A stretch of DNA of 64,000 bases from Phyllobacterium brassicacearum (lineage in GTDB: Bacteria > Pseudomonadota > Alphaproteobacteria > Rhizobiales > Rhizobiaceae), in NCBI RefSeq assembly GCF_003010955.1, contig NZ_PGGO01000013.1, forward strand, positions 62,001-126,000, given 5' to 3'. The stretch's first letter is position 1. Each line of letters opens with the position of its first letter. This document shows positions 28,331-37,425 of this stretch, in pieces. The translations under genes were made by a program, and so were the position numbers. Below the pieces are notes generated by a model that searched no databases, had not been told where the DNA came from, and saw only the letters and a list, made by a program, of their open reading frames with translations.

Positions 28331-28825
28331 ATGCCCCTTGTGATTCCAGGTCAGACAAACCCGCTCATCGACGGCCGGCAATCGGAAAACGCCATGCTGG
28401 TGCGCCGCGGCGTGCAGCGGCTTTTCGTTGAACTCGGCCTTGCGGTGGTGCCGGAACTGCCGCTGGCTTCGGGCCGGCGCGCCGATCTCGTGGCGCTGAC
28501 CCGCAGTGGAGAAATCTGGATCGTCGAGATCAAATCATCGATCGAGGACTGGAGGGTGGACCGCAAGTGGCCGATCTATCGCGAGCACTGCGACCGGTTG
28601 TTCTTCGCCACCCATCCGGGCGTTCCGGCGGATATTTTCCCGGAGGATTGCGGGTTCATTCTGTCGGACGGCTACGGGGCCGAGATCATTCGCGATGCGC
28701 CGGAGCATAAATTGGCAGGCAGCACCCGCAAGGCGATGACCCTGCGCTTCGCCCGTGTCAGTGCAGCGCGCATGACGCTGGCTGAACTGTCGGGGATCCA
28801 TTTGCCCGAAACGGATATGGAGTAG
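28331..28825 (+). CDS. mmcB: MmcB family DNA repair protein
   Basis: This 164-residue cytoplasmic protein matches the MmcB family of alphaproteobacteria, linked in Caulobacter to mitomycin C resistance. The core has a nuclease-like fold signature: GRRADLVALTRSGEIWIVEIKSS, in which Asp, Glu and Lys are spaced as in PD-(D/E)XK nucleases. The start MPLVIPGQTNP at 28331 is chosen as the nearest methionine before the conserved part; a longer frame starts at 28283. No clear alphaproteobacterial LexA box (GTTC-N7-GTTC) was seen upstream. It ends 1 bp from the convergent actR stop. Confidence 0.85.
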   Translation: MPLVIPGQTNPLIDGRQSENAMLVRRGVQRLFVELGLAVVPELPLASGRRADLVALTRSGEIWIVEIKSSIEDWRVDRKWPIYREHCDRLFFATHPGVPADIFPEDCGFILSDGYGAEIIRDAPEHKLAGSTRKAMTLRFARVSAARMTLAELSGIHLPETDME

Positions 28826-28826
28826 C

Positions 28827-29390
28827 TTAACGCGGCGCCCGCTTGGCCAATATCCGTTGCAAGGTGCGGCGGTGCATGTTGAGGCGGCGCGCCGTCTCGG
28901 ACACGTTGCGGTCGCACATTTCGTAGACGCGCTGGATGTGTTCCCAGCGAACGCGGTCAGCGGACATCGGATTTTCAGGCGGGGCGATTTTCTCGCCGGT
29001 GCGCCGGGTCAGTGCCGCAAAGACCTCATCGGCATCGGCAGGCTTCGACAGGTAATCGATGGCGCCAAGTTTGACCGCATTGACCGCCGTCGCAATGTTG
29101 CCGTAGCCGGTCAGGACGATTGCCCGCGTATCTTCGCGGCGCGCACGGATGGCTTCGATGATGTCGAGACCATTGCCGTCGCCAAGCCGCATGTCGACAA
29201 CCGCATAGGCGGGCGCCTGCGTCTTGACACTGGCAAGCCCTGCCTCGACCGAGTCGGCGATGGCCACCGTGAAGCCGCGTGTCTCCATGGCGCGCGCGAG
29301 GCGCTGCAAAAAGGGCTTGTCGTCGTCAACAAGAAGAAGTGTGCGATCGCCGCCGATTGCTGCAATATCGTCCTGATCCGTGTTTTCCAT
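28827..29390 (-). CDS. actR: ActR/RegA-type redox response regulator
   Basis: This is the regulator of the RegBA/ActSR/PrrBA family, which adjusts respiration, carbon and nitrogen fixation and acid tolerance to redox state. The 187-residue protein has a receiver domain (phospho-acceptor Asp66 in VVDMRLGDG, with acidic VDDD at 21-24) and a C-terminal Fis-type helix-turn-helix (NVSETARRLNMHRRTLQRIL) that is almost invariant in the family. The start at 29390 has AGGA 7 bp upstream, better than the methionine eight codons earlier. It follows actS by 72 bp on the same strand. Confidence 0.95.
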   Translation of the reverse strand: MENTDQDDIAAIGGDRTLLLVDDDKPFLQRLARAMETRGFTVAIADSVEAGLASVKTQAPAYAVVDMRLGDGNGLDIIEAIRARREDTRAIVLTGYGNIATAVNAVKLGAIDYLSKPADADEVFAALTRRTGEKIAPPENPMSADRVRWEHIQRVYEMCDRNVSETARRLNMHRRTLQRILAKRAPR

Positions 29391-29462
29391 CAGGTATTCC
29401 TGCTCATATTCCAATAATTATATACCGTTAATGGTTCGCAATGAACAAAATGTCAAAGATTA

Positions 29463-30761
29463 TCAATCTGCCGTCAATTGATTGCGCGGCCATGTTACAA
29501 CAACTTCCGCGCCCTGGCCGGGATCATTGCGATTTCGGAAGGTGATCGTGGCCCCCGAGCGCTCCAGCAGCGTCTTGGCGATGAACAGGCCGAGCCCCAG
29601 ACCGCCACCATGTTCATTGGTCTCGCGGTCACGGCCAGTCGTATAGGGCTCGCCGATCCGGTCGAGAATATCCGGGGCGAAACCCTTGCCGTCGTCGCTG
29701 ACGATGATCTCCACCACCTTGTCGGTCCAGCCCCAATTGACCTCGATCGTTTCGCGGGCAAAGTCGACCGCGTTCTCGACAAGGTTGCCAAGCCCGTAGA
29801 TGATACCGGGGTTGCGGCGGATGATCGGCTCGATGCCTTCCCCGCGCAGTTTGGTCACCTTTATGTTGATGCCGAAATTGCGGTTTGGTTCGATGACTTC
29901 CTCGATCAGCGAGGAAATCTTCAACCGGGACATGTGTTCCTCGCTGGTCGAGGAAAGGCTCGTCAGGCGTTTCAGGATTTCACGGCAGCGTTCGGTCTGC
30001 GAGCGCAGGAGTTCGATGTCCTCGGCGTAGCGCTCATCCTGCTTGAGGCTGCGCTCCATTTCCTTGGCGACAAGCGCAATGGTAGCAAGCGGCGTGCCGA
30101 GCTCATGTGCTGCGGCGGCAGCAAGTCCATCGAGCGCCGAAAGATGCTGCTCGCGTTGCAGGATCAGCTCCGTCGCAGTCAGGGCGTCGGCGAGCAGGCG
30201 GGCCTCTTCGGCGACACGGTAGGCATAGACCGCAGTGAATGCCAGCGCCGAGACCACCGAGCACCAGACGCCGGCAATCAGCACGAAAGGAAGCTGCATG
30301 GTCTCGCCAGGATACCATGGCAGCGGGAGATAAATATTGGCGAGAAGCGTGGCGCAGATCGTGACAAGCAGGCCGAGTGCGGTGGTCGCGTAGGCTGGCA
30401 AAGAGGTCGCGGAAATGATGACGGGAACGATCATCAACACGGCGAAGGGATTCTGCAGGCCGCCGGTCATGTAGAGCAGTCCCGCCACCTGCAATATGTC
30501 AAAGGCGAGAACCGTAATCGCTGCACGCGGCTCGAGCCGGTGGTTGATCGGATAGCGGAACGACATCAGAAGGTTGAGCCATGCCGAGCAGGCGATCAGC
30601 GCAAAGCATATGCTCACGGGGAACGGAAATTTCAGAAAGAGCGCGACGAACAGTACGGCGATGCTCTGGCCCGCAACAGCAAGCCAGCGCAGGCGGATTA
30701 GCGTCGTCAACCGCAAACGGCGCGACAGATAAGATGAGCGAATGGCGATTTCCTGGACCAT
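29463..30761 (-). CDS. actS: ActS/RegB-type redox sensor histidine kinase
   Basis: This inner-membrane kinase phosphorylates ActR. The 432-residue protein has about six membrane helices (residues 25-180), including the quinone-responsive heptapeptide GGLQNPF (100-106). The H-box follows (AHELGTPLATIAL, His219), then a cysteine in QTERCREIL (Cys259), which corresponds to the redox-active cysteine described in RegB. The ATPase domain (LVENAVDFA, DDGKGF and GGGLGLGLFI) completes it. All redox-sensing elements are intact. Gene order kinase then regulator is as expected. Confidence 0.95.
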   Translation of the reverse strand: MVQEIAIRSSYLSRRLRLTTLIRLRWLAVAGQSIAVLFVALFLKFPFPVSICFALIACSAWLNLLMSFRYPINHRLEPRAAITVLAFDILQVAGLLYMTGGLQNPFAVLMIVPVIISATSLPAYATTALGLLVTICATLLANIYLPLPWYPGETMQLPFVLIAGVWCSVVSALAFTAVYAYRVAEEARLLADALTATELILQREQHLSALDGLAAAAAHELGTPLATIALVAKEMERSLKQDERYAEDIELLRSQTERCREILKRLTSLSSTSEEHMSRLKISSLIEEVIEPNRNFGINIKVTKLRGEGIEPIIRRNPGIIYGLGNLVENAVDFARETIEVNWGWTDKVVEIIVSDDGKGFAPDILDRIGEPYTTGRDRETNEHGGGLGLGLFIAKTLLERSGATITFRNRNDPGQGAEVVVTWPRNQLTAD

Positions 30762-30844
30762 GCGGGAGCTTTAGAACAAAGCAGAGCCAAAGGGAATTGC
30801 AGAGTTGGTGGGGGTGCGTACTGTGGGAGAGATAAGCGCGGCGC

Positions 30845-33343
30845 TCACGTTCCCCGTGGCTTTGCCCTGGCGGTCGGCGATGCATTTGCCGGATCCTCCG
30901 GCCAGACGTGCTTGGGGTAACGCCCGCGCATGTCACTGCGCACATCGGCCCATGAGCCCCTCCAGAAGCCGGGCAAATCGCGCGTGATCTGGATCGGGCG
31001 ATGCGCGGGGGAGAGCAACTCCAGCAACAGAGGGATCGTTCCGCCCGCAATTGCCGGATGTGCGGCAAGCCCAAACAGTTCCTGCACGCGTACGGCGAGC
31101 ACTGGCTCTTCCCTCTCGTAGCGGATCGGAATGTTTGAGCCGGTCGGCACCTCGAAATGTGTCGGCGCGAGAGCGTCGATCTTGCGTTGGAGGTCATAGG
31201 GCACGAGTGACCGCAGCCCCTCGATCACGACATGGGCCGGAATCTGACCAAGCTGGGAGGAGCCCTTGAGGAAGGGCAACAACCAGTCATCCAACGACGC
31301 GATGAGAGCATCGTTATCCATGGCTGGCCAAGGCGAACCGAGACCCTTGTGCAACCACGCAAGGCGGCGGCGCAGGATCGTCGCTTCCCTCGACCATGGC
31401 AGAATGTCGAGACCGTGCGCGCGGACGGCGGCGATGACGCCAAGATCAGCCTCCTCGCCTGTCGGCGCGGGCAGTGTTTTTTCGGAGAGAGCAATCGCGC
31501 CGATACGGGTGGCGTCACGCGCCTGCAGAGCGTTGCGGGTCGGATCGTAAGTCACCTGCCGCCCGCTGATGATGCTTGTCGCGAGCGCTTCGCGGATTTC
31601 CGCTTCCGTCACTTCGGCAGCTGCAAGAATGCGCGTGCGCCCTGCACGCCCGGCGAGATCAGCCACGACGAGCCATGGCGACTTCGCCAACGATGTGGCG
31701 GGATCGACCTCGCCGCCGCGCCCGTTGGCAAGGGTGAACTGGCCATTGCCGCGCGCCTTGGCGATCCGGTCAGGATAGGCGCCGATGAGCAGGCGGCCGA
31801 CACTGTCCGGATCTGCCGCAGCGCTGCCATTTCCCGCTAATCGCTTTGCTAGTCCGCGCGCCCGGGTTGCACGATCACCGCGCTCACGCTGGAAGCGGGA
31901 GAGGCGAACGTCAAGATCAATATCATTGCCGCCAAGGCCCCGTTCCGTCAGCAGCACCGCAAGTTCGGCAGCGCGTTGAGACTGCCCTCGCGCACGGGCT
32001 GTCAAAACCATATGGGCTAGCCGGGCAGGCAGAGCAAGCGCCCGCATCGCATTGCCCATGGGGGTCACGCGATTGCTTTCCAGCGCTCCGAGATTTTCCA
32101 AAAGCGCCTTGGCCTCCTTGATTGCAGGGGCCGGCGGCGCATCGAGAAAGGCGAGGTTTGTGGGGTCGGCAACGCCCCAGGCCGCGCAATCGAGGACCAG
32201 ACCGGTCAGGTCCGCTTCCAGGATTTCCGGCGGGGCGAAGGCTTCGAGCGCTGCCGTCTGCTCGGCGCGCCACAGACGCAGCGCGCTGCCGGGCTCTGTG
32301 CGTCCAGCACGGCCCGCGCGCTGGTCCACGGCAGCGCGCGATGCGCGGACTGTTTCCAGCCGGGTCAATCCGGTGGCGGGCTCGAACTTCGGCAGACGCG
32401 CCAGGCCGCTGTCGATGACAACGCGCACGCCATCGATGGTAATCGAAGTTTCGGCGATTGAGGTTGCAAGCACCACCTTGCGCTTACCAGTCGGCGCGGG
32501 CTTGATCGCCGCATCCTGGTCGCGGCCTTCGAGTGCACCGTAAAGCGGTACGATCATCACATCGGCGGGCACGCGTCCTTGCAGCGTTTCGGCGGTACGT
32601 TCGATCTCGCGCTGGCCGGGCAGGAAGGCAAGGATGCTGCCGGTCTCGTCGGCAAGCGTATCGCGGATGGCCTTGGCCATGGCGTCCTCGATCCTCTCAT
32701 CGGGATTGCGCGGCCGGTAGCGGATATCGATGGGGTAAGACCGGCCCTTGCTTTCCAGTACCGGGGCATCGCCCAGCAGTTTTGCGACCCGCGCGTCATC
32801 GAGCGTTGCCGACATCACCAGCAATTTCAGGTCCGGTCGAAGGGCTGCTTGTACATCGAGCGCCAGTGCAAGGCCGAAATCCGCATCGAGGCTGCGCTCG
32901 TGGAACTCATCGAAGAGCACGGCGGCGATGTCTTTCAGGTCGGGATCGTCGAGGATCATCCGCGCGAAAACGCCCTCCGTGACGACGAGGATGCGGGTTC
33001 TGGCCGATACCTTGTTTTCAAGCCGCATGCGGTAACCGACGGTCGCGCCGACGTCTTCGCCCAAAAGGCTTGCCATGCGGCTGGCGGCGGCGCGCGCGGC
33101 GAGGCGGCGCGGCTCGAGCAGGATGATTGTGCGGTTGTCCCGCCATGGTGCGCCAAGAAGATGCTGCGGAACGAGCGTGGTCTTGCCCGCGCCCGGCGGC
33201 GCGACCAGCACGGCAGCGTTGCCCGCAACCAGCGCATCATCAAGCGCTGGAAAAATCTCGGTTACGGGAAGGGCAGGCAGGTCGATCAAGGCGTTGTATC
33301 CGGCATTGCAATAATGTGGCGGTTTGACAGGGTTCCTGCTCAC
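30845..33343 (-). CDS. hrpB: ATP-dependent RNA helicase-like protein HrpB
   Basis: This 832-residue protein belongs to the DEAH-box HrpB family. Walker A APPGAGKTT (about 48-56), DEFH, SAT in VMSATL, and the C-terminal RAGRAGRT motif show an intact helicase core, followed by the HrpB-specific C-terminal region ending in WADVRSDMRGRYPKHVWPEDP. Its biological role is not well established. The frame begins at a GTG, and TTG or GTG codons some way in are also possible, so the first 20 residues are uncertain. It lies 83 bp upstream of actS on the same strand. Confidence 0.93.
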   Translation of the reverse strand: MSRNPVKPPHYCNAGYNALIDLPALPVTEIFPALDDALVAGNAAVLVAPPGAGKTTLVPQHLLGAPWRDNRTIILLEPRRLAARAAASRMASLLGEDVGATVGYRMRLENKVSARTRILVVTEGVFARMILDDPDLKDIAAVLFDEFHERSLDADFGLALALDVQAALRPDLKLLVMSATLDDARVAKLLGDAPVLESKGRSYPIDIRYRPRNPDERIEDAMAKAIRDTLADETGSILAFLPGQREIERTAETLQGRVPADVMIVPLYGALEGRDQDAAIKPAPTGKRKVVLATSIAETSITIDGVRVVIDSGLARLPKFEPATGLTRLETVRASRAAVDQRAGRAGRTEPGSALRLWRAEQTAALEAFAPPEILEADLTGLVLDCAAWGVADPTNLAFLDAPPAPAIKEAKALLENLGALESNRVTPMGNAMRALALPARLAHMVLTARARGQSQRAAELAVLLTERGLGGNDIDLDVRLSRFQRERGDRATRARGLAKRLAGNGSAAADPDSVGRLLIGAYPDRIAKARGNGQFTLANGRGGEVDPATSLAKSPWLVVADLAGRAGRTRILAAAEVTEAEIREALATSIISGRQVTYDPTRNALQARDATRIGAIALSEKTLPAPTGEEADLGVIAAVRAHGLDILPWSREATILRRRLAWLHKGLGSPWPAMDNDALIASLDDWLLPFLKGSSQLGQIPAHVVIEGLRSLVPYDLQRKIDALAPTHFEVPTGSNIPIRYEREEPVLAVRVQELFGLAAHPAIAGGTIPLLLELLSPAHRPIQITRDLPGFWRGSWADVRSDMRGRYPKHVWPEDPANASPTARAKPRGT

Positions 33344-33507
33344 AAGTCCAGCAGCTTTTCGAGATCATTGGTCATCAATAACTGTGTGCACTTCATGAAA
33401 CGAATCGAATAAGGGCATTTTTGTCGTCTGATTAAACTTTAGGCGAATTGTGCAGCGCAGCAAATTTTGAAAGGGTTGTATGCAATTGTAATCAGGATTT
33501 TGCACTT

Positions 33508-34032
33508 ATGAATTTTCGCTTTTTGCTGCTTTTCGCAGCGCTCGGCCTTAGCGCCTGCAATGGTTCCGATTCTTCCGATCAGCAGACAAATGAAGGCACC
33601 TTCGTACCGCCTGTCGCTGTCGTCGACACCGGCGATACAAAGGCTATCGGTGACACAGGTGGCGGCAAAATTATTGAGCCGGAGCCTACCGCACAGCAAA
33701 TAACCCGAATGAAGGCAGCCGACTTGCAAGCGCGGGGCAAGATCAACGAGGCGGCACTGGTCTTGAAAGAAGCAGGACTGATCAGCGAGGCCGCCGGGAC
33801 GTTCAAAAGCGCTGGCCCCGACGAGGAAGCCTACAAGCTCTACGCGCCGGAAGATTATGTGGTTGAGGACAAGACCAAATATGATGGCTCGGCGGGCGCA
33901 AAGCTCGCGGCCGCCGTCGGTAATCATGACGGCTACGCCAGTTTCGTCGAAGTGCAGGCCTTCTTCGATTCTCGCTCGCCCTTGCCTGCCGCCAGAGCAA
34001 GGGCTGCGGCGAAGGTGCAGGTGGTGGAGTAG
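33508..34032 (+). CDS. Small lipoprotein of unknown function
   Basis: This 174-residue protein starts MNFRFLLLFAALGLSACNGS, a textbook lipoprotein signal with lipobox LSAC (Cys17). The mature part begins with a low-complexity Ser/Asp/Gly-rich stretch, then a helical segment (QITRMKAADLQARGKINEAALVLKEAG). It contains repeated LQARGKINEA/LISEAAG helices reminiscent of TPR-like units, which is only impression. No family is recognised. It lies alone between hrpB and frmA, oriented with frmA, 156 bp upstream of it. Confidence 0.75.
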   Translation: MNFRFLLLFAALGLSACNGSDSSDQQTNEGTFVPPVAVVDTGDTKAIGDTGGGKIIEPEPTAQQITRMKAADLQARGKINEAALVLKEAGLISEAAGTFKSAGPDEEAYKLYAPEDYVVEDKTKYDGSAGAKLAAAVGNHDGYASFVEVQAFFDSRSPLPAARARAAAKVQVVE

Positions 34033-34104
34033 GACTGGGGCGCCTTGACAAAAGGCATGCCATAGGAGACGTGCCATTCCCGATAAGAAATGTCGTTCAT
34101 TCGA

Positions 34105-34133
34105 TTGACGATCCCCGGTGCTATCCCGATAGT
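34105..34133 (+). promoter_or_regulatory. Possible frmA promoter
   Basis: TTGACG (34105-34110), a 17-bp spacer and GATAGT (34128-34133) form a reasonable sigma-70-type promoter about 55 bp before the frmA start. A short GCCTT/AAGGC hairpin lies upstream at about 34043-34057. No specific operator was recognised. Confidence 0.35.
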
Positions 34134-34188
34134 GCGCACCTACAAAGCAGTAAGCTTGCACGAATCAAGACGCATCAGGGAGACAATC

Positions 34189-35301
34189 ATGAAATCGCGC
34201 GCCGCCGTTGCCTGGGAAGCCAAGAAACCGCTGACCATCGAAACCATCGAGATCGGCGGTCCCAAGCCCGGCGAGGTGCTGGTGGAAGTCATGGCGACCG
34301 GCGTTTGTCACACCGACGCCTATACGCTCTCCGGCCTTGATTCCGAAGGCAAGTTTCCCGCCATTCTCGGCCATGAGGGCGCGGGCATCGTGCGTGAGAT
34401 CGGCGCGGGCGTCACTTCGCTGAAGGTGGGCGACCATGTCATCCCGCTCTATACGCCAGAATGCCGCCAGTGCAAGACGTGCCTGTCGCAGCGCTCGAAC
34501 CTGTGCACCTCGATCCGCGCCACGCAGGGCCAGGGCGTCATGCCCGACGGTACCAGCCGCTTCTCCTGCGATGGCGGTGAGGTGTTCCATTACATGGGCT
34601 GCTCGACTTTTTCGAATTTCACGGTTCTGCCGGAGATCGCGCTGGCGAAAGTGCGTGAGGACGCCCCTTTCGACAAGATCTGCTATATCGGCTGCGGTGT
34701 TACCACCGGCATCGGCGCGGTTATTTATACCGGCAAGGTCTGGCCGGGTGCCAATGTCGTGGTCTTCGGTCTCGGCGGCATCGGCCTCAACGTGATCCAG
34801 GGTGCCCGCATGGTCGGCGCCGACAAGATCATCGGTGTCGATCTCAATCCCGGCAAAGTAGAGATGGCCAGGAAATTCGGCATGACCGATTTCATCAATC
34901 CGAACGAGGTTGGCAACGACAAGGTCGTGCAGGCGATCCAGGAACTGACCGACGGCGGCGCTGACTTTTCCTTCGATGCTACCGGCAATACCAACGTGAT
35001 GCGCCAGGCGCTCGAATGCTGCCACCGCGGCTGGGGCACCAGCATTGTCATCGGCGTTGCGGAAGCGGGCAAGGAAATCTCAACGCGGCCATTCCAGCTT
35101 GTCACCGGCCGCAACTGGCGCGGCACGGCTTTTGGCGGCGCACGCGGCCGCACGGACGTGCCGAAAATCGTCGACTGGTACATGGAGGGCAAGATCGATA
35201 TCGACTCGCTCATCACCCACAAGATGCCGCTCGAAGAGATCAACACCGCCTTCGATCTCATGCATGAAGGCAAGTCGATCCGCAGCGTCGTGACCTTCTG
35301 A
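34189..35301 (+). CDS. frmA: S-(hydroxymethyl)glutathione dehydrogenase (class III alcohol dehydrogenase)
   Basis: This cytosolic zinc enzyme oxidises S-hydroxymethylglutathione, formed from formaldehyde and glutathione, to S-formylglutathione using NAD. The start MKSRAAVAWEAKKPL at 34189 follows GGGAGA and gives 370 residues, the normal length. Catalytic zinc ligands (GVCHTDAY, GHEGAG and the later IGCGVTTG) and the structural zinc cluster CRQCKTCLSQRSNLC are intact, with the NAD loop GLGGIGLNV. It starts a run of genes leading to fghA, which performs the next step. It may also reduce S-nitrosoglutathione. Confidence 0.97.
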   Translation: MKSRAAVAWEAKKPLTIETIEIGGPKPGEVLVEVMATGVCHTDAYTLSGLDSEGKFPAILGHEGAGIVREIGAGVTSLKVGDHVIPLYTPECRQCKTCLSQRSNLCTSIRATQGQGVMPDGTSRFSCDGGEVFHYMGCSTFSNFTVLPEIALAKVREDAPFDKICYIGCGVTTGIGAVIYTGKVWPGANVVVFGLGGIGLNVIQGARMVGADKIIGVDLNPGKVEMARKFGMTDFINPNEVGNDKVVQAIQELTDGGADFSFDATGNTNVMRQALECCHRGWGTSIVIGVAEAGKEISTRPFQLVTGRNWRGTAFGGARGRTDVPKIVDWYMEGKIDIDSLITHKMPLEEINTAFDLMHEGKSIRSVVTF

Positions 35302-35774
35302 TGAATGGCAGCGCCTACAAGGTCGTGTTGAGCGGACTGGACGAACTCTCGCCGCGCGACCTCTATGCCATGCTGAAATTGCGGGTGGATGTCTTCGTCG
35401 TCGAGCAGAAATGCCCCTATCCCGAGCTCGACGGCAAGGATGCCGATGCGCTGCATCTGCGTCTGCTTGCCGGCAAGGAGCTGGTGGCAAGCGCACGAAT
35501 CAGGAAGCCGGCGAAAAGTGATCCGGCGGCGCGGATCGGCCGTGTCGTCGTCTCGCCCGAACATCGGGGCAAGAAACTTGGCGACCGGCTCATGGTCGAG
35601 GCGATCGCACAATGCGAACGGCTCTATCCGCAAAGCCCGATCAAGCTGTCGGCCCAGAGCCATCTGCAGCGCTTCTATGGGGCGTTCGGCTTCGTCCCGG
35701 TATCGGAGGAATATCTAGAAGACGATATTCCCCATGTCGACATGCAGCGGCCGGCGGCCCTTGCATCGGAGTAA
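35301..35774 (+). CDS. GNAT family N-acetyltransferase (ElaA-like)
   Basis: This 157-residue protein matches the ElaA group of GNAT acyltransferases: LRVDVFVVEQKCPYPELDGKDADALH is the family hallmark (quoted in part here as RVDVFVVEQKCPY), with the acetyl-CoA loop region RGKKLGDRLM. Its ATG overlaps the frmA stop (TGATG), so it is translationally coupled to formaldehyde oxidation. No substrate is known for ElaA proteins, and a role in that pathway has not been established. Length is complete for the family. Confidence 0.88.
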   Translation: MNGSAYKVVLSGLDELSPRDLYAMLKLRVDVFVVEQKCPYPELDGKDADALHLRLLAGKELVASARIRKPAKSDPAARIGRVVVSPEHRGKKLGDRLMVEAIAQCERLYPQSPIKLSAQSHLQRFYGAFGFVPVSEEYLEDDIPHVDMQRPAALASE

Positions 35775-35780
35775 ACAGAG

Positions 35781-36431
35781 ATGTGGAAGCGGCACAATCC
35801 TTTCTACCTTGCCGCTGCTGCTGGCGTTCTAGAGCTGGTTTTCTCGCTCGTGTTCGTGCCGCGCATTGCCTATGTTGCCGCCGCCAACGCCTTTTTCCTG
35901 GTCTATCTCGTTCTCTCCATCGTCAAGGTCCAGAAACTGACACCTGACTATCTGCGCCGTAACGCGGCCAAATCCGATGAACCGGTGTGGATCATTTTTG
36001 CGGTGACCCTCGGCACCGTCGTCGTTGCGGTCAGTTCGCTGTTTGTGCTGATCAATTCCGGCGAAGATCCGCATCCGCTTGACCTCTCGCTGGCGCTGGC
36101 CGCCGTTCCGCTCGGCTGGCTGACAGTGCACATGATGGCGGCCATTCATTATGCCCATCTCTATTGGCAGCCGGACGAGACGGCGGAGGGTGCAAAGCAG
36201 GCGCCCCGCAAACATGTCGGCGGGCTGGACTTCCCGGGAGACAATGAGCCCGGCGGGTATGATTTTCTCTATTTCTCCTATGTCATCGGCATGACGGCCC
36301 AGACATCGGACACCGCCATCACCAGCACCGAGATGCGCAAAGTCAACCTCGTCCACGCCATTGTTTCATACGTCTTCAACACGGTGCTCGTTGCCGCCGC
36401 GGTCAACGTCATCGTCTCGCTCGGCCAGTAA
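35781..36431 (+). CDS. DUF1345 family integral membrane protein
   Basis: This 216-residue protein has about five membrane helices and carries the DUF1345 signature GLDFPGDNEPGGYDFLYFS, followed by VIGMTAQTSDTAITS near the C-terminus. The function of this family is unknown. It begins 6 bp after the acetyltransferase stop, so it is probably in the frmA transcript. Its stop codon is directly joined to a 143-bp palindromic repeat. Confidence 0.88.
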   Translation: MWKRHNPFYLAAAAGVLELVFSLVFVPRIAYVAAANAFFLVYLVLSIVKVQKLTPDYLRRNAAKSDEPVWIIFAVTLGTVVVAVSSLFVLINSGEDPHPLDLSLALAAVPLGWLTVHMMAAIHYAHLYWQPDETAEGAKQAPRKHVGGLDFPGDNEPGGYDFLYFSYVIGMTAQTSDTAITSTEMRKVNLVHAIVSYVFNTVLVAAAVNVIVSLGQ

Positions 36432-36573
36432 GAGCCCGTCTTGAAACTCTACTGCAGTGGTCATCTGACGCGGTTTTCTGCGCTTCCGGTGCTCACGTAC
36501 TTTATGTACGCTGCGCTCCGGGTCTCGAAAACCACGCCACCTGACTCACCGCAGCGACTTTCCAAACGAACTC
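36431..36573. repeat. 143-bp palindromic intergenic repeat, copy 1
   Basis: This block begins at the last base of the DUF1345 stop codon and closely matches, along its full 143 bp, the sequence at 58937-59079. Inner symmetry is strong: CGGTTTTC pairs with GAAAACC, CCGG with CCGG, and GTAC with GTAC around TTTAT. The right terminal arm has diverged from the left (AGAGCCCG versus CGAACTCC). It fills most of the gap before fghA and is probably a RIME/Bru-RS-like mobile palindromic element of Rhizobiales; that name is from general knowledge. Confidence 0.85.
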
Positions 36574-36588
36574 CAAACGGGAATATCC

Positions 36589-37422
36589 ATGGAAACACTA
36601 TCGATCGCCAAGAGTTTCGAAGGAATGCAAGGCGTCTATCGTCATCGCAGTGACGCCTGCCAGTGCGACATGACCTTTGCAATGTTCCTGCCGCCGCAAG
36701 CCAAGGATCGCCCGGTGCCGCTGCTCTGGTACCTGTCGGGCCTGACCTGCACGCACCAGAACGTCATGGACAAGGGCGAATACCGCTGTGCAGCGGCGGA
36801 ACTCGGCATTGCCATCATCTGCCCGGATACCAGCCCGCGCGGCGACCATGTGCCGGACGAGAAGGACAATTGGCAGTTCGGCAGCGGCGCCGGATTCTAT
36901 CTCGACGCTACCGAGGCGCCCTGGTCGACGAATTATCGTATGGCGAGCTATATCGGCGAAGAACTGCCGGAACTGATTGCGGCCAATTTCCCCGTCGATA
37001 TGCAGCGCCAGGCTATTTTTGGCCACTCCATGGGCGGCCACGGCGCGATCACGCTGGCGCTGAAAAATCCCGGCCGGTTCAAATCTGTGTCCGCGTTTGC
37101 GCCGATCGCCCGGCCCAGCGTAGCGGGCTGGTCACGTCCTGCCTTCGAGAAATATCTCGGCGACGATGAGGCGGCATGGCGCGCCTATGACAGTGTCGCG
37201 CTGATCGAAGATGGCCACCGTGTGCCTGAGCTGCTGGTCGACCAAGGGAAGGCGGATGGCTTTCTCGACGATGGTTTGCGGCCATGGCTGCTCGAGGAAG
37301 CCTGCGAGAAAGCTGGCATTCCGCTGCAGCTCAACATGCGTGACGGCTACGATCACTCCTATTTCTTCATTTCCACCTTCATGGCCGATCACATCGCCTG
37401 GCATGCACAGCGGCTGGGATAG
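36589..37422 (+). CDS. fghA: S-formylglutathione hydrolase
   Basis: This cytosolic serine esterase hydrolyses S-formylglutathione to formate and glutathione, completing formaldehyde detoxification after FrmA. The 277-residue protein has the nucleophile elbow GHSMGGHG (Ser147), the family block GLTCTHQNVMDKGE, and DGYDHSYFFISTF with the catalytic histidine at the C-terminus. The ATG at 36589 follows the repeat by 15 bp, so its expression may depend on read-through from frmA or on a promoter inside the repeat. Length is normal. Confidence 0.96.
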   Translation: METLSIAKSFEGMQGVYRHRSDACQCDMTFAMFLPPQAKDRPVPLLWYLSGLTCTHQNVMDKGEYRCAAAELGIAIICPDTSPRGDHVPDEKDNWQFGSGAGFYLDATEAPWSTNYRMASYIGEELPELIAANFPVDMQRQAIFGHSMGGHGAITLALKNPGRFKSVSAFAPIARPSVAGWSRPAFEKYLGDDEAAWRAYDSVALIEDGHRVPELLVDQGKADGFLDDGLRPWLLEEACEKAGIPLQLNMRDGYDHSYFFISTFMADHIAWHAQRLG

Positions 37423-37425
37423 TTG

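Noticed and set aside
29478-30701. Plus-strand open frame of 407 codons opposite actS
   Set aside because: The minus-strand kinase has every family motif; the opposite frame is low-complexity and lacks a ribosome site.
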